Source of the DNA: Erwinia billingiae Eb661
GTDB taxonomy: Bacteria; Pseudomonadota; Gammaproteobacteria; Enterobacterales; Enterobacteriaceae
DNA: 64,000 nt
Assembly: GCF_000196615.1 (NCBI RefSeq)
Contig: NC_014306.1
Span: 4,340,001-4,404,000, forward strand
Direction of reading: 5' to 3'
Every line of letters starts with the position of its first letter. The first letter of the stretch is position 1. Below are positions 8,835 to 16,770 of this stretch, one piece after another. The notes under the pieces are model-generated. The model was not told the DNA's origin and searched no databases. It saw only the letters and a list, made by a program, of their open reading frames with translations. Both the position numbers and the translations under genes were made by a program.

Positions 8835-10142
8835 TCAGTTGTAGTCGGGCAGCCCGAGGTTTTCGCGCAGGGTGTTGAACTGATACTGCTCGCGGAACAG
8901 GCCACGGCGCTGCAACTCCGGCACCACCAGCTCGATAAACAGATCCAGCTGCTCCGGCACGGTGGCAGGCATGATGTTGAAGCCGTCCGCCGCCGACTGC
9001 TCGAGCCACTGCTGGAAGTCATCGGCGATATCTTCGGCCGTGCCCACTACCACGCGATGCCCACGGGATCCGGCGGCTACCGCTGCCAGCTCGCGCAGTG
9101 TCAGGTTGTCGCGTTTCGCCATCTCGGTAAACAGCCGTACCCGGCTCTGGTTACCCTCGCCTTCCGGCGCATCCGGCACCGGGCCGTCCAGCGGATACTG
9201 GCTGAGATCGAGGCCGAAGCGTGCCGACAGCTGGCGCAGGCCATTCTCAATATCCACCAGCGAATTCAGCGCTTTCCAGGTCGCCTGCGCCTCTTCACGG
9301 GTTCTGCCGACAATCGGCATCACGCCCGGCAAAATCAGCAGATGATCCGGGTTGCGTCCGGCCTCTTTCACCCGCTGCTTCTGGGAGCGGTAAAACGCCT
9401 GACCTTCTTCCAGGCTGGCGGACGCGGTAAACACCACTTCGGCAGTTTCCGCCGCCAGCGCCTGACCATCCTCCGAGGAACCGGCTTCAATGATCACCGG
9501 CCGTCCCTGCGGTGAACGGGAAATATTCAGCGGGCCCTGCACCTGATAATGCTCACCCTGATGATTAATCGCCTTGATCTTGTCATCAACAAAATAGCTG
9601 CCGCTGGCGGCATCCGGTTGCACCGCGCCCTCTTCCCAGGCTTCCCACAGCTTGAAGGAGACCTCGAGGAATTCGCGCGCTTTGGCATAGCGTTCCGCAT
9701 GGCCCGGCATATCGTCGCGGCTGAAGTTGCGCGCCACGTCGGTGGAGAACGAGGTCACCACATTCCAGGCCGCCCGGCCACGGCTGATATGGTCAATCGA
9801 CGAGAAGCTGCGCGCGAGGGTAAAGGGATCGCTGAAGGTGGTGGAAGCGGTGGCCGCCAGGCCGATATGTTTGGTTGATACCGCCAGCGCCGACAGTAAG
9901 GTCAGCGGCTCAAGGCGCGCCATGGTGGATGGCAGGCGGTGCACGCTGGTGGCCAGCGCATCACCGACGAAAAACATATCAAACAGGCCGGCTTCGGCCT
10001 TCTGCGCGATCTGGATCAGCCAGTCGATATCGGTCGGCGAACCTAACTGGCGGGTCAGACGCCAGCCGCTGACGTGCTGCCCCAACGGCTGAACGAACAA
10101 ACCCAGGCGAAGCTGGCGGGGTGAAGACGGAGTCGGTTGCAT
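8835..10142 (-). CDS. FMN-dependent monooxygenase, NtaA/SnaA/DszA (CmoJ-like) family
   Basis: LLM-class flavin monooxygenase of about 435 residues, the usual size of NtaA/DszA/YtnJ enzymes. Recognisable are LFDMFFVGD, ATASTTFSDPFTLARSFSSIDHISRGRAAWNVVTS-type flavin/substrate elements, and GSSEDGQALAAETAEVVF. I chose the ATG at 10142 because an AGGAC ribosome site sits about 8 bases upstream; an in-frame ATG 27 bases earlier lacks one. The family uses FMNH2 from a separate reductase to oxidise N- or S-containing substrates. In Bacillus the relative CmoJ acts on N-acetylated S-substituted cysteine. The acetyltransferase and deacylase genes next door suggest a similar job here. No flavin reductase gene is visible nearby. 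Confidence 0.85.
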   Translation of the reverse strand: MQPTPSSPRQLRLGLFVQPLGQHVSGWRLTRQLGSPTDIDWLIQIAQKAEAGLFDMFFVGDALATSVHRLPSTMARLEPLTLLSALAVSTKHIGLAATASTTFSDPFTLARSFSSIDHISRGRAAWNVVTSFSTDVARNFSRDDMPGHAERYAKAREFLEVSFKLWEAWEEGAVQPDAASGSYFVDDKIKAINHQGEHYQVQGPLNISRSPQGRPVIIEAGSSEDGQALAAETAEVVFTASASLEEGQAFYRSQKQRVKEAGRNPDHLLILPGVMPIVGRTREEAQATWKALNSLVDIENGLRQLSARFGLDLSQYPLDGPVPDAPEGEGNQSRVRLFTEMAKRDNLTLRELAAVAAGSRGHRVVVGTAEDIADDFQQWLEQSAADGFNIMPATVPEQLDLFIELVVPELQRRGLFREQYQFNTLRENLGLPDYN

Positions 10143-10196
10143 AATCAGTCCTGGAATAATAAAGCGCACGCCAACACGGCCTGCGTCTGAAAAGGG

Positions 10197-11267
10197 TTAG
10201 CCAATTTCGGTCGCCAGCAAGGCTTTTTCCAGCGTGGCCGGGGAAATCTCGAACGGCAGACGCGCGGCGCTGGCGGGCGAAAATTTCACTTCGCGGGCGA
10301 TGCGTTGGATCGCCTCTCTGCGGTTGCCGGTCAGCGGTGCCAGGGTTAGCGGCGCATCGTACTGCCGCAGCAGCGCCAGCAAACCGGCGTCGGGCTGGCC
10401 ATCCGGCTGCTGCATCCGCGACTGCACCAGCAGGCTGAAGCCGACTTTCTCACCGTGCAGCCAGTCATGCAGCTCGGGCTGATGCGTCAGACGATTGTGA
10501 ATGGCGTGGGCAAAACCCGGCGTCGGATCGGCATCGCGAATGCTGTTGGCCATACCGGCTAACACAATGCAGCCTTCAATGACTTTCTCCAGCGCGGGCG
10601 TAACCTGGCCCTGCTGGTTATCCAGCACCGCCTGCTCGCCCCATTGTGCGAACACTTCTACCGCCTGACGGGCCATCAGCGCCTTCAAATTCAGCGCCAG
10701 GTTGTCCGGGTTATGCCGCTGATAGGGCTGAAATTCATACCACTTGGCCAGCGCATCGACGATGCCCGCTTTCAGGAAACGGACGTCGCTGCGGGCAATG
10801 ATTTCGCTGTCCACCAGCACCAGCTCGGGCATCTGGCTTAACGGCTGGCTGCGCTGATGGGCACCGCTGGCGGTATAGAGAATGCTGATCGGTGACCAGG
10901 CGGCGCAGGTGGCGGCCAGCGTTGGCAGGGTGACAATCTTCACCTCGTCCAGCGCGTTACCGACGGCTTTCGCCGTATCCAGCACGCGCCCGCCGCCGAT
11001 GCCCAGCACCAGCGTGCTGCCGTGCGCCTGCATCTCCGCCGTCAAATCCGCAATCGCCACCTCCGTACATTCAGTGGTGAGCATTGCCAGCTGATAGCGG
11101 ATGCCGGCGGCGGCCAGGCTGTTTTCCAGTTCCGGGTTAACGGCCTGCCAGGCCGCCGGGCTGGAAATAATGAAAATCCTGTTCGCCAGCGGGGAAATTA
11201 ATTCACCCACCCGTGCGCGAATACCGGGAAGTTGCGAATACTGTTTAGGGGATTTTATTGAAAACAC
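10197..11267 (-). CDS. GldA/HcxA-like iron/zinc-containing dehydrogenase
   Basis: 356-residue group III alcohol-dehydrogenase-fold protein of the glycerol-dehydrogenase branch. The nucleotide-binding motif is LGIGGGRVLDTAKAVG, followed by PTLAATCAAWSPISILY, which closely resembles E. coli YbdH (HcxA, hydroxycarboxylate dehydrogenase A). Metal ligands are expected in KAGIVDALAKWYE (Asp), GFAHAIHNRLT (His) and DWLHGEKVGF (His). HcxA reduces 2-oxoacids such as 2-oxobutyrate and 2-oxoglutarate using NADPH. In this cluster it may reduce or oxidise a 2-oxoacid from the aminotransferase. First gene of the minus-strand operon, divergent from the GNAT gene. Confidence 0.8.
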   Translation of the reverse strand: MFSIKSPKQYSQLPGIRARVGELISPLANRIFIISSPAAWQAVNPELENSLAAAGIRYQLAMLTTECTEVAIADLTAEMQAHGSTLVLGIGGGRVLDTAKAVGNALDEVKIVTLPTLAATCAAWSPISILYTASGAHQRSQPLSQMPELVLVDSEIIARSDVRFLKAGIVDALAKWYEFQPYQRHNPDNLALNLKALMARQAVEVFAQWGEQAVLDNQQGQVTPALEKVIEGCIVLAGMANSIRDADPTPGFAHAIHNRLTHQPELHDWLHGEKVGFSLLVQSRMQQPDGQPDAGLLALLRQYDAPLTLAPLTGNRREAIQRIAREVKFSPASAARLPFEISPATLEKALLATEIG

Positions 11268-11602
11268 GCTGTGACCTTTTAATTTATTCTGCGTGGAACC
11301 GGGCGAACTTTTTCCCTGAAACGTTTTACCTGAAACGGGCTGACTGCTGAGAAAGTGGTTGTCTGCCTTGCTACCAGCGGCGCTTCATTCATCATGCTAC
11401 AAAGAAAAGTGCAGAAGCAATCAGGCATTCCCGATCCTTTACGACAAATTCGCAAGAGCTTATGCAAATAAAAGCTATAGGGATAAATAGCTTGCTGTGC
11501 GAAATTTAAAGACGGCATGATTATTCTCAACGCTTGCGAAACAGCATGACGAATAATAAAGAACGGCACTGAATTTTTTTATTTCCAGTCAGGGAGCACC
11601 GC
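11268..11602. other. Divergent regulatory interval between two operons
   Basis: 335 bp separate the minus-strand dehydrogenase operon and the plus-strand acetyltransferase operon. It is visibly richer in A/T than its surroundings. A short minus-strand reading frame inside (11279-11569) lacks a ribosome site and family features and is not called. A 7-8-7 dyad is listed separately. I see no regulator gene dedicated to this locus. Confidence 0.6.
11472..11493. promoter_or_regulatory. Inverted repeat, candidate operator
   Basis: AAGCTAT - 8 bp - ATAGCTT, a perfect 7-bp dyad in the middle of the divergent interval. Its position suits control of either operon. The binding protein is unknown. Confidence 0.35.
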
Positions 11603-12154
11603 ATGAATCTGCATTTCCGCCAGCTGACGCTGGACGATCGTCACGCCTATCTGACCCTGATGCTGGCCGCGTATGCCCCCATCCGCGCGCTGGGGATCCA
11701 CTTTGATGCCGCCACCGCCGACCTGGATCGGGTCACCCGCCACCTGCAACAGCACGCGGTGTATGGCCTGTTCGCCGACGATCGGCTGGCCAGTTCGCTG
11801 ACCCTGCGTTTTCCCTGGGGACCGCTGCCCGGCCCGTTTGGCCTGCCGCATATCGGCTGGTTCGGCACCGACCCGGCATATAAGGGTCAGCAGCTGGGCC
11901 GCGCGATGCTGGACTGGGTAGAAACGCATATTCTGCGGGCGCAGTTAAAAGCCCCGGCCGTTTCGCTCGGCACCGCCGTCAGCCATCCCTGGCTGAAAGA
12001 GATGTACCTGAACCGCGGTTTTGTCGCCATGCACCAGACCGATTTGGGCAAAGGACATATCACGCTGTATATGAAGAAAATTCTCGATGAGGCCGCCCAT
12101 CAGCAGTGGCTGGAGAAATCCGCCTCATCGACGACCCGTCAGGATAAACCATGA
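11603..12154 (+). CDS. GNAT-family N-acetyltransferase
   Basis: 183-residue acetyltransferase. Recognisable GNAT elements are the substrate strands ending SLTLRFPWG, and the acetyl-CoA pyrophosphate loop in GWFGTDPAYKGQQLGRAMLDW (the Q/R-x-x-G-x-G/A loop as KGQQLGRAM). The C-terminal segment has AVSLGTAVSHPWLKEMYLNRGF. AGGGAG precedes the ATG. The stop overlaps the next start (ATGA), so translation is coupled to the M20 deacylase. Length and partner resemble Bacillus SnaA (about 180 residues), which acetylates the amino group of S-substituted cysteines before oxidation. The substrate here is inferred, not shown. Confidence 0.82.
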   Translation: MNLHFRQLTLDDRHAYLTLMLAAYAPIRALGIHFDAATADLDRVTRHLQQHAVYGLFADDRLASSLTLRFPWGPLPGPFGLPHIGWFGTDPAYKGQQLGRAMLDWVETHILRAQLKAPAVSLGTAVSHPWLKEMYLNRGFVAMHQTDLGKGHITLYMKKILDEAAHQQWLEKSASSTTRQDKP

Positions 12155-13329
12155 ATATCAGTGAAAAGCACCAGCCTCTGGCCGCGCAGCTGCAGGCCTT
12201 TCGTCACGAATTGCATCGCCATCCTGAGCTGTCCAACCAGGAGTTTGAGACCACTGCCCGCCTGAGAGCGGCGCTGGAAGAACATCAGATCCGCATTCTG
12301 GACCTGCCGCTGCCGACCGGTCTGGTTGCCGAAGTCGGCGACGGTGACGGCCCGCTGATCGTGCTGCGTTCCGATATTGACGCCCTGCCGATTGAGGAAA
12401 AATCGGGGGTGGAATACCTCTCGCAAAATCCTGGCGTGATGCATGCCTGCGGTCATGATTTTCATGCCTCGGCCGCCCTGGGTGCCGCCATTTTGCTGAA
12501 AAAAATTGAGGCCACTCTGCCGGGACGGGTCCGCATCCTGTTCCAGGCCGCAGAAGAGACCGGCATGGGCGCGCCGGCGCTGCTGGCAACCGGCGCACTG
12601 GATCAGGCAAAAGCGATCTTTGGTATTCATAACGATCCGTCGCTGCCGGTGGGGGTGATTGGCAGCAAAGGCGGCGCGCTCACCGCAGGCGTCGATCGTT
12701 TCACCCTGACCATTACCGGCACCGGCAGCCACGCGGCTAAGCCGCACGAAGGCAACGATCCGATCGTCATCGCCGGACAGCTGATCGGCACGCTACAGAC
12801 GGTGATCAGCCGTAATCTGTCGTCGGCGGAAAATGCGGTGGTGTCGATCACCCAGATCCACAGCGGCACCACCTGGAACGTTATCCCGGACAGCGCCTGG
12901 CTGGAGGGCACCGTGCGCACCTTTAGCGCCGGGGCCCGCGAGAAGATTGAGCAGCGTTTTCGTCAGGTGGCGCAGGGACTGGGCGAGACCTATGCTGCGC
13001 GCATTGAGCTGGACTGGCAGGCCGGCCCGCCGTCGGTGGTTAACGATCCGGCCTGGGCTGAATTTGCGCTGGCGCAGGCGCCGCTGGCCGGTTTTGCCGC
13101 CAGAGTGGTCGAGGCCAGCCCGATCGGCGAGGACTTCGCCTTCTATCAGCAGCAGATCCCCGGTGCCTTTGTGATGGTGGGATCCGGCGGGCCGTTCGCC
13201 CTCCATCATCCCGAATTCCGCGTTGACGATCGCGCGCTGTTCCCCACCGCCGATTATCTGGCGACGCTTGCGGTCAACGCGCTGGAAAAACTCAGTCAGG
13301 AAACGCACGCATCAGGACCCTCGCAATGA
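12151..13329 (+). CDS. M20 family amidohydrolase / N-acyl-amino-acid deacylase (SndA-like)
   Basis: 392-residue metallo-amidohydrolase of the hippurate-hydrolase/IAA-amino-acid hydrolase group. The metal-site motifs are RHELHRHPELSNQEFET, RSDIDALPIEE, HACGHDFHASAALGAA, FQAAEETGMGAPALL and a late SPIGEDFAFYQQQIPG. The dimerisation domain is inserted at about residues 180-290. It would remove an acyl group from an N-acyl amino acid. With the coupled acetyltransferase it forms an acetylate/deacetylate pair, as in the Bacillus SnaA/SndA system, where the deacetylation follows oxidation. It overlaps both neighbours by ATGA. Confidence 0.88.
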   Translation: MNISEKHQPLAAQLQAFRHELHRHPELSNQEFETTARLRAALEEHQIRILDLPLPTGLVAEVGDGDGPLIVLRSDIDALPIEEKSGVEYLSQNPGVMHACGHDFHASAALGAAILLKKIEATLPGRVRILFQAAEETGMGAPALLATGALDQAKAIFGIHNDPSLPVGVIGSKGGALTAGVDRFTLTITGTGSHAAKPHEGNDPIVIAGQLIGTLQTVISRNLSSAENAVVSITQIHSGTTWNVIPDSAWLEGTVRTFSAGAREKIEQRFRQVAQGLGETYAARIELDWQAGPPSVVNDPAWAEFALAQAPLAGFAARVVEASPIGEDFAFYQQQIPGAFVMVGSGGPFALHHPEFRVDDRALFPTADYLATLAVNALEKLSQETHASGPSQ

Positions 13330-14432
13330 ATCAGGCGGTGACCCTGCCCGCTGCGCTGCTGATGCGCCAGGCGGAAACCATCCTGACCGGCTGGGGAATG
13401 CCGGAGGATATCGCGGTGCAAACTGCTGAATTAATGGTGGAAACCGATCTGTTTGGCGTCGATTCCCACGGCATCTCGATGCTGCCGCATTACGATAAAT
13501 TATTGCAGGCCGGACTGTGGAACCCGGCCGGACGGGCGAAAATCATCAGGGAAACTCCGGCAACGGCGGTGATCGACGGTTGCCATTCGTTGGGACACGC
13601 CACGGCGTTACTGGCGATCCAGACCGCCGTGGCGAAAAGCGAGCTGTCCGGCATGGGCAGCGTAGTGGTACGTCATTCCAATCATTTTGGTGCCGCCGGG
13701 CTGTATGCCCGTTACGCGGCGGCCAGAGGCAAGATTGCGCTGATCACCAGCACCACCCGCAGCAGAATGCTGGTGCCCAGCCGCGCACAGGTGCCGGTGC
13801 TGGGCACCAATCCCCTCGCCTTTGCCGCACCCGCTGAGCGAAACGCCGATTTCGTGCTGGATATGGCGACCACTACCGTGGCGGCCAACAAGGTCAAGGT
13901 ATATGACTTTACCGGTCAGGCGTTGCCGCCGGGCTGGGTCAGTGATGAACACGGCGAGGCCGTCACCGACAGCGCGCTGGGCATGGAGTACGTTTTCCAG
14001 CGCCCGCTTGGCGGCCTGACGCCGTTGGGCGGTCTGGAAGAGACCGGCGGCCACAAGGGTTATGGCCTGGCGATGCTGGCGCAAATTCTGGCGGGCCCGC
14101 TGGCCGGCGCCTCCTTTGCCGCCACGCGTCCGGCGGGCGGCATGCCAGATATCGGCCACTTTTTCCTGGTCATCGATCCTGCGGCGTTTGGCGATCCGTC
14201 CGACTTCCGTCAGGGCCTCGACCACATTATTGATACGCTGCATGACACGCCGCCCGCCGATGCCAGTAAGCCGGTGCTGGTCGCCGGTGACATTGAAAAC
14301 CAGACGCATCAGCAGCGCAGCCTGAGCGGCATCCCGCTGCCCGCCGCGCTGATCGCCCAACTTCAGGCACTTTGTCAGCGCAGCGGCTTTACCGATTTGC
14401 TCGCTGCGCATCTTCCGCCGTCATCGTCATGA
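13326..14432 (+). CDS. Malate/L-lactate dehydrogenase (Ldh/YlbC/DpkA) family oxidoreductase
   Basis: 368-residue NAD(P)H-dependent oxidoreductase of the type-2 malate/lactate dehydrogenase family. It includes ureidoglycolate, sulfolactate and ketimine (piperideine-carboxylate) reductases. Motifs are ETDLFGVDSHGISMLPHY near the N-terminus, VVVRHSNHFGAAGLYA (active-site His), GTNPLAFAAPA, VLDMATTTVAANKV, and GGHKGYGLAMLAQILAGPLAGA. The family covers 2-hydroxyacid oxidation and cyclic imine reduction; which applies cannot be told. Its coupled position suggests it acts on a 2-oxo or imino product of the released amino acid. Confidence 0.85.
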   Translation: MNQAVTLPAALLMRQAETILTGWGMPEDIAVQTAELMVETDLFGVDSHGISMLPHYDKLLQAGLWNPAGRAKIIRETPATAVIDGCHSLGHATALLAIQTAVAKSELSGMGSVVVRHSNHFGAAGLYARYAAARGKIALITSTTRSRMLVPSRAQVPVLGTNPLAFAAPAERNADFVLDMATTTVAANKVKVYDFTGQALPPGWVSDEHGEAVTDSALGMEYVFQRPLGGLTPLGGLEETGGHKGYGLAMLAQILAGPLAGASFAATRPAGGMPDIGHFFLVIDPAAFGDPSDFRQGLDHIIDTLHDTPPADASKPVLVAGDIENQTHQQRSLSGIPLPAALIAQLQALCQRSGFTDLLAAHLPPSSS

Positions 14433-14446
14433 ATCCCGGAGAGCCA

Positions 14447-15787
14447 ATGGCCATTACCCCACCGCTAGCCAGACTGATTGTCCGCAGTCAGCCGGACAGC
14501 GCCGCGCGTGAGCGGGCCAGAGCGGGCCTGCTGGATTATGTGGCGGTAACGCTCCCAATACTGCGTGGCGACATCAGCGACAGTGGCCTGAGTGCGCTGC
14601 GCAGCGTCAGTCAGGCGCAGGATGCGCAGACGCGTGCTCTGCTGCTTGGTTATGCCGGCCACGCGCTCGATTACGATGATTTTCACCCTGATTTTCGCGG
14701 CCATCCCAGCACGGTGATCCTGCCGGCGCTGCTGGCGCTGGCGGCAGACGTTCAGCCCGACGCCGACGCGCTGCTGGATGCCTATGTGATTGGCGTCGAG
14801 GTGGCGGGAAGGCTGGGGCTGGCGGCGACGCAGCGTCACTACCAGTCCGGTTTCCACAGTACCGCCACGCTGGGCACGCTGGCGGCCGCCGCGGCGGTGG
14901 CACGCCTGTTGAAGGCCGATGAACATCAGGCGGCGGTGATCCTCGGCATCGCCACCACCCAGGCCAGCGGGCTGCGTGCCCAGTTTGGCTCCGCCACCAA
15001 GCCGCTGCATGCCGGGCTGGCGGCGCAGAGTGCGGTGCTTGCCGGACGGTTGACGCTGGCTGGCTTTGGCGGGCAGCCGCAGGGCGTGATCGAGGCGTTC
15101 TTACTCGCCTGCTGCGGCGAGCAGAGCGATGCGACAAAGCTGGTTGAGCACTGGGGCACGCCATGGCGCATCCAGTCGCCAGGTCTGGAGTTTAAGCCCT
15201 ATGCCACCTGCGGAGGCACCCATACCGCCGCAGACGTGGCGCGCCGCCTGCGTCAGCAGGCGCTGCCACGGTTTCAGGGCAATGTGGAGGCGATGGACGC
15301 CGCCATCAGCCGCATTGAGGTGGCTTTCCCACCGGGCGGTGACATTGCCGCGTCGGTCACGCAGCCGAAAAATGGCATCGAGGCGCGCTTCAGCCTGGAA
15401 TACGTGATTGCTTCCAGCCTGTTATTTGACGGCGTGGCGCTGGAGGATGTGGCGGAAGGACCGGTGAATCCGGTGATCGCCAGTCTGGCAGATCGCGTGC
15501 AGCGCTGTCCCGATTTTTCGGCACCGCCGGATGAACTGGATCCGGCCGCGCGATTCCATAAGGTGACGATCTGGTTTACTGACGCCGAGCCGTTAAGCTG
15601 CCGCATGACGCGCAGCGAAAGCCTGGCAACGCCGGTCGATTTGCAGGCGAAATTACGCAGTTGCCTGGGCGCAGGTTCAGAGGACGAGGCCGAGGAGATT
15701 GCCTCGCTGTGCCAACTGGCCACGCCAGATTCCCTACCGAGGTTAACGGCGATGCTGATCGCGGCGCTGTATTCCGCCACCCTGTAA
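14447..15787 (+). CDS. MmgE/PrpD family protein
   Basis: About 446 residues, the usual size of MmgE/PrpD proteins (2-methylcitrate dehydratase, cis-aconitate decarboxylase, iminodisuccinate epimerase). Family signatures are LLGYAGHALDYDDFHPDFRGHPSTVILPALLAL-type N-terminal residues (Asp-Asp, His), HYQSGFHSTATLGTLAAAAA and GLEFKPYATCGGTH. I place the start at 14447 because GGAGA lies five bases before it; the in-frame ATG at 14429 overlaps the previous stop (ATGA) but has no ribosome site. The reaction is unknown. A dehydratase, decarboxylase or epimerase of a succinyl-type acid would fit S-(2-succino)cysteine breakdown, but this is speculation. Confidence 0.82.
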   Translation: MAITPPLARLIVRSQPDSAARERARAGLLDYVAVTLPILRGDISDSGLSALRSVSQAQDAQTRALLLGYAGHALDYDDFHPDFRGHPSTVILPALLALAADVQPDADALLDAYVIGVEVAGRLGLAATQRHYQSGFHSTATLGTLAAAAAVARLLKADEHQAAVILGIATTQASGLRAQFGSATKPLHAGLAAQSAVLAGRLTLAGFGGQPQGVIEAFLLACCGEQSDATKLVEHWGTPWRIQSPGLEFKPYATCGGTHTAADVARRLRQQALPRFQGNVEAMDAAISRIEVAFPPGGDIAASVTQPKNGIEARFSLEYVIASSLLFDGVALEDVAEGPVNPVIASLADRVQRCPDFSAPPDELDPAARFHKVTIWFTDAEPLSCRMTRSESLATPVDLQAKLRSCLGAGSEDEAEEIASLCQLATPDSLPRLTAMLIAALYSATL

Positions 15788-15817
15788 AGTTGGCGTCGTT
15801 GATAGGTTTGGCGGATG

Positions 15818-16222
15818 CACAGGTCAAAAGCGGCTTCGGTGGTTCGGCGTCAGCATAGTGCGCATTTTCCGGGACGCCGTAAATCCATCCCTGGAGGCTT
15901 GGCTGCGGCATCCCTGCCGCAGACACCCGGCTAATGCGCTCTATGCCGCCACCCAATAGCATTAGCGTCTTGGGTGGTACGGTGGTCACACAGGTCAAAA
16001 TCAAATCAAGTTTGGTCAATGCATAGAGTGAAGTCAGCGGGTTTTGACCTGTGTGTCCACAATTGATCATCCATTATTGAAGCCTGAGGGGAAGGGAGAG
16101 AGGGGGGAAAAGCAAAGCATCGGCGACAGGGATGTCGCCGCTGAGCCCCCAGGGATGGGTTTACGGCGTCTTTGTGTTCCCCCCTCTCTCCCTGAGCAAT
16201 ACACCGAAACATCCAGACGACG
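15818..16222. repeat. Intergenic repeat element, copy 1
   Basis: About 405 bp almost identical to 16232-16672. Contents in order: CACAGGTCAAAA end motif, a hairpin GCTGCGGCA..TGCCGCAG, a second internal GGTCAAAA motif, and AGCGGGTTTTGACCTGTG at 16036-16053. A long inverted pair follows, GGGAGAGAGGGGGGAA (16094-16109) with TTCCCCCCTCTCTCCC (16177-16192), enclosing a small CGGCGAC..GTCGCCG hairpin. It has no convincing coding frame and looks like a MITE- or REP-like structured repeat. Confidence 0.8.
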
Positions 16223-16249
16223 TCCCTAACACACAGGTCAAAACCCGCT
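16036..16249. repeat. Inverted-repeat-bounded segment within the repeat array
   Basis: AGCGGGTTTTGACCTGTG at 16036-16053 is the exact reverse complement of CACAGGTCAAAACCCGCT at 16232-16249, giving 18-bp terminal-type inverted repeats about 214 bp apart. The segment between them carries the large GA/CT-rich hairpin. This is the geometry of a miniature inverted-repeat element that lacks its own transposase. Confidence 0.65.
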
Positions 16250-16672
16250 TCGGTGGTATGGCGTCAGCATAGAGCGCATTATCCGGGACGCCGTGAATCC
16301 ATCCCTGGAGGCTTGGCTGCGGCATCCCTGCCGCAGACACCCGGCTAATGCGCTCTATGCCGCCACCCAATAACATCAGCGTCGTTGGGTGGTACGGTGG
16401 TCACACAGATCAAAAACTGCTCGGGTGGTACGCTGGTCACACAGGTCAAAATCAAATCAAGTTTGGTCAAAGCATAGAGTGAAGTCAGCGGGTTTTGACC
16501 TGTGCGTCCACAATCGACCATTCATTATTGAAGCCTGAGGGGAAGGGAGAGAGGGGGGAAAAGCAAAGCATCGGCGACAGGGATGTCGCCGCTGAGCCCC
16601 CAGGGATGGGTTTACGGCGTCTTTGTGTTCCCCCCTCTCTCCCTGAGCAATACACCGAAACATCCAGACGAC
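16232..16672. repeat. Intergenic repeat element, copy 2
   Basis: About 441 bp, near-identical to copy 1. The 36-bp difference comes from an internal tandem duplication around 16389-16444: the GGTGGTACGGTGGTCACACAG-type segment appears twice in this copy (once with ACGCTGG) and once in copy 1. The two copies are directly repeated with only about 9 bp between them. Confidence 0.8.
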
Positions 16673-16742
16673 TTACCTAACATCCCTAACATCCCTTACA
16701 TCCCCAACTTTCCCGACTTCCCTGACTTTCCCGACCTTCCTG
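16671..16742. repeat. 9-bp minisatellite, eight degenerate units
   Basis: Eight consecutive 9-mers: ACTTACCTA, ACATCCCTA, ACATCCCTT, ACATCCCCA, ACTTTCCCG, ACTTCCCTG, ACTTTCCCG, ACCTTCCTG. It begins exactly where repeat copy 2 ends and lies just past the 3' end of the molybdoenzyme gene. Strand-asymmetric, pyrimidine-rich on +. Confidence 0.85.
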
Positions 16743-16770
16743 ATAATAGCGAAAACGTTCCTCGCAGGCT

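Noticed and set aside
11279..11569. 96-codon minus-strand frame in the divergent interval
   Set aside because: No ribosome site, no recognisable motif, located where two promoters are expected.
15818..16742. CRISPR-like array
   Set aside because: Units are 0.4 kb or 9 bp, with no 20-40 bp repeat/spacer periodicity and no cas genes.
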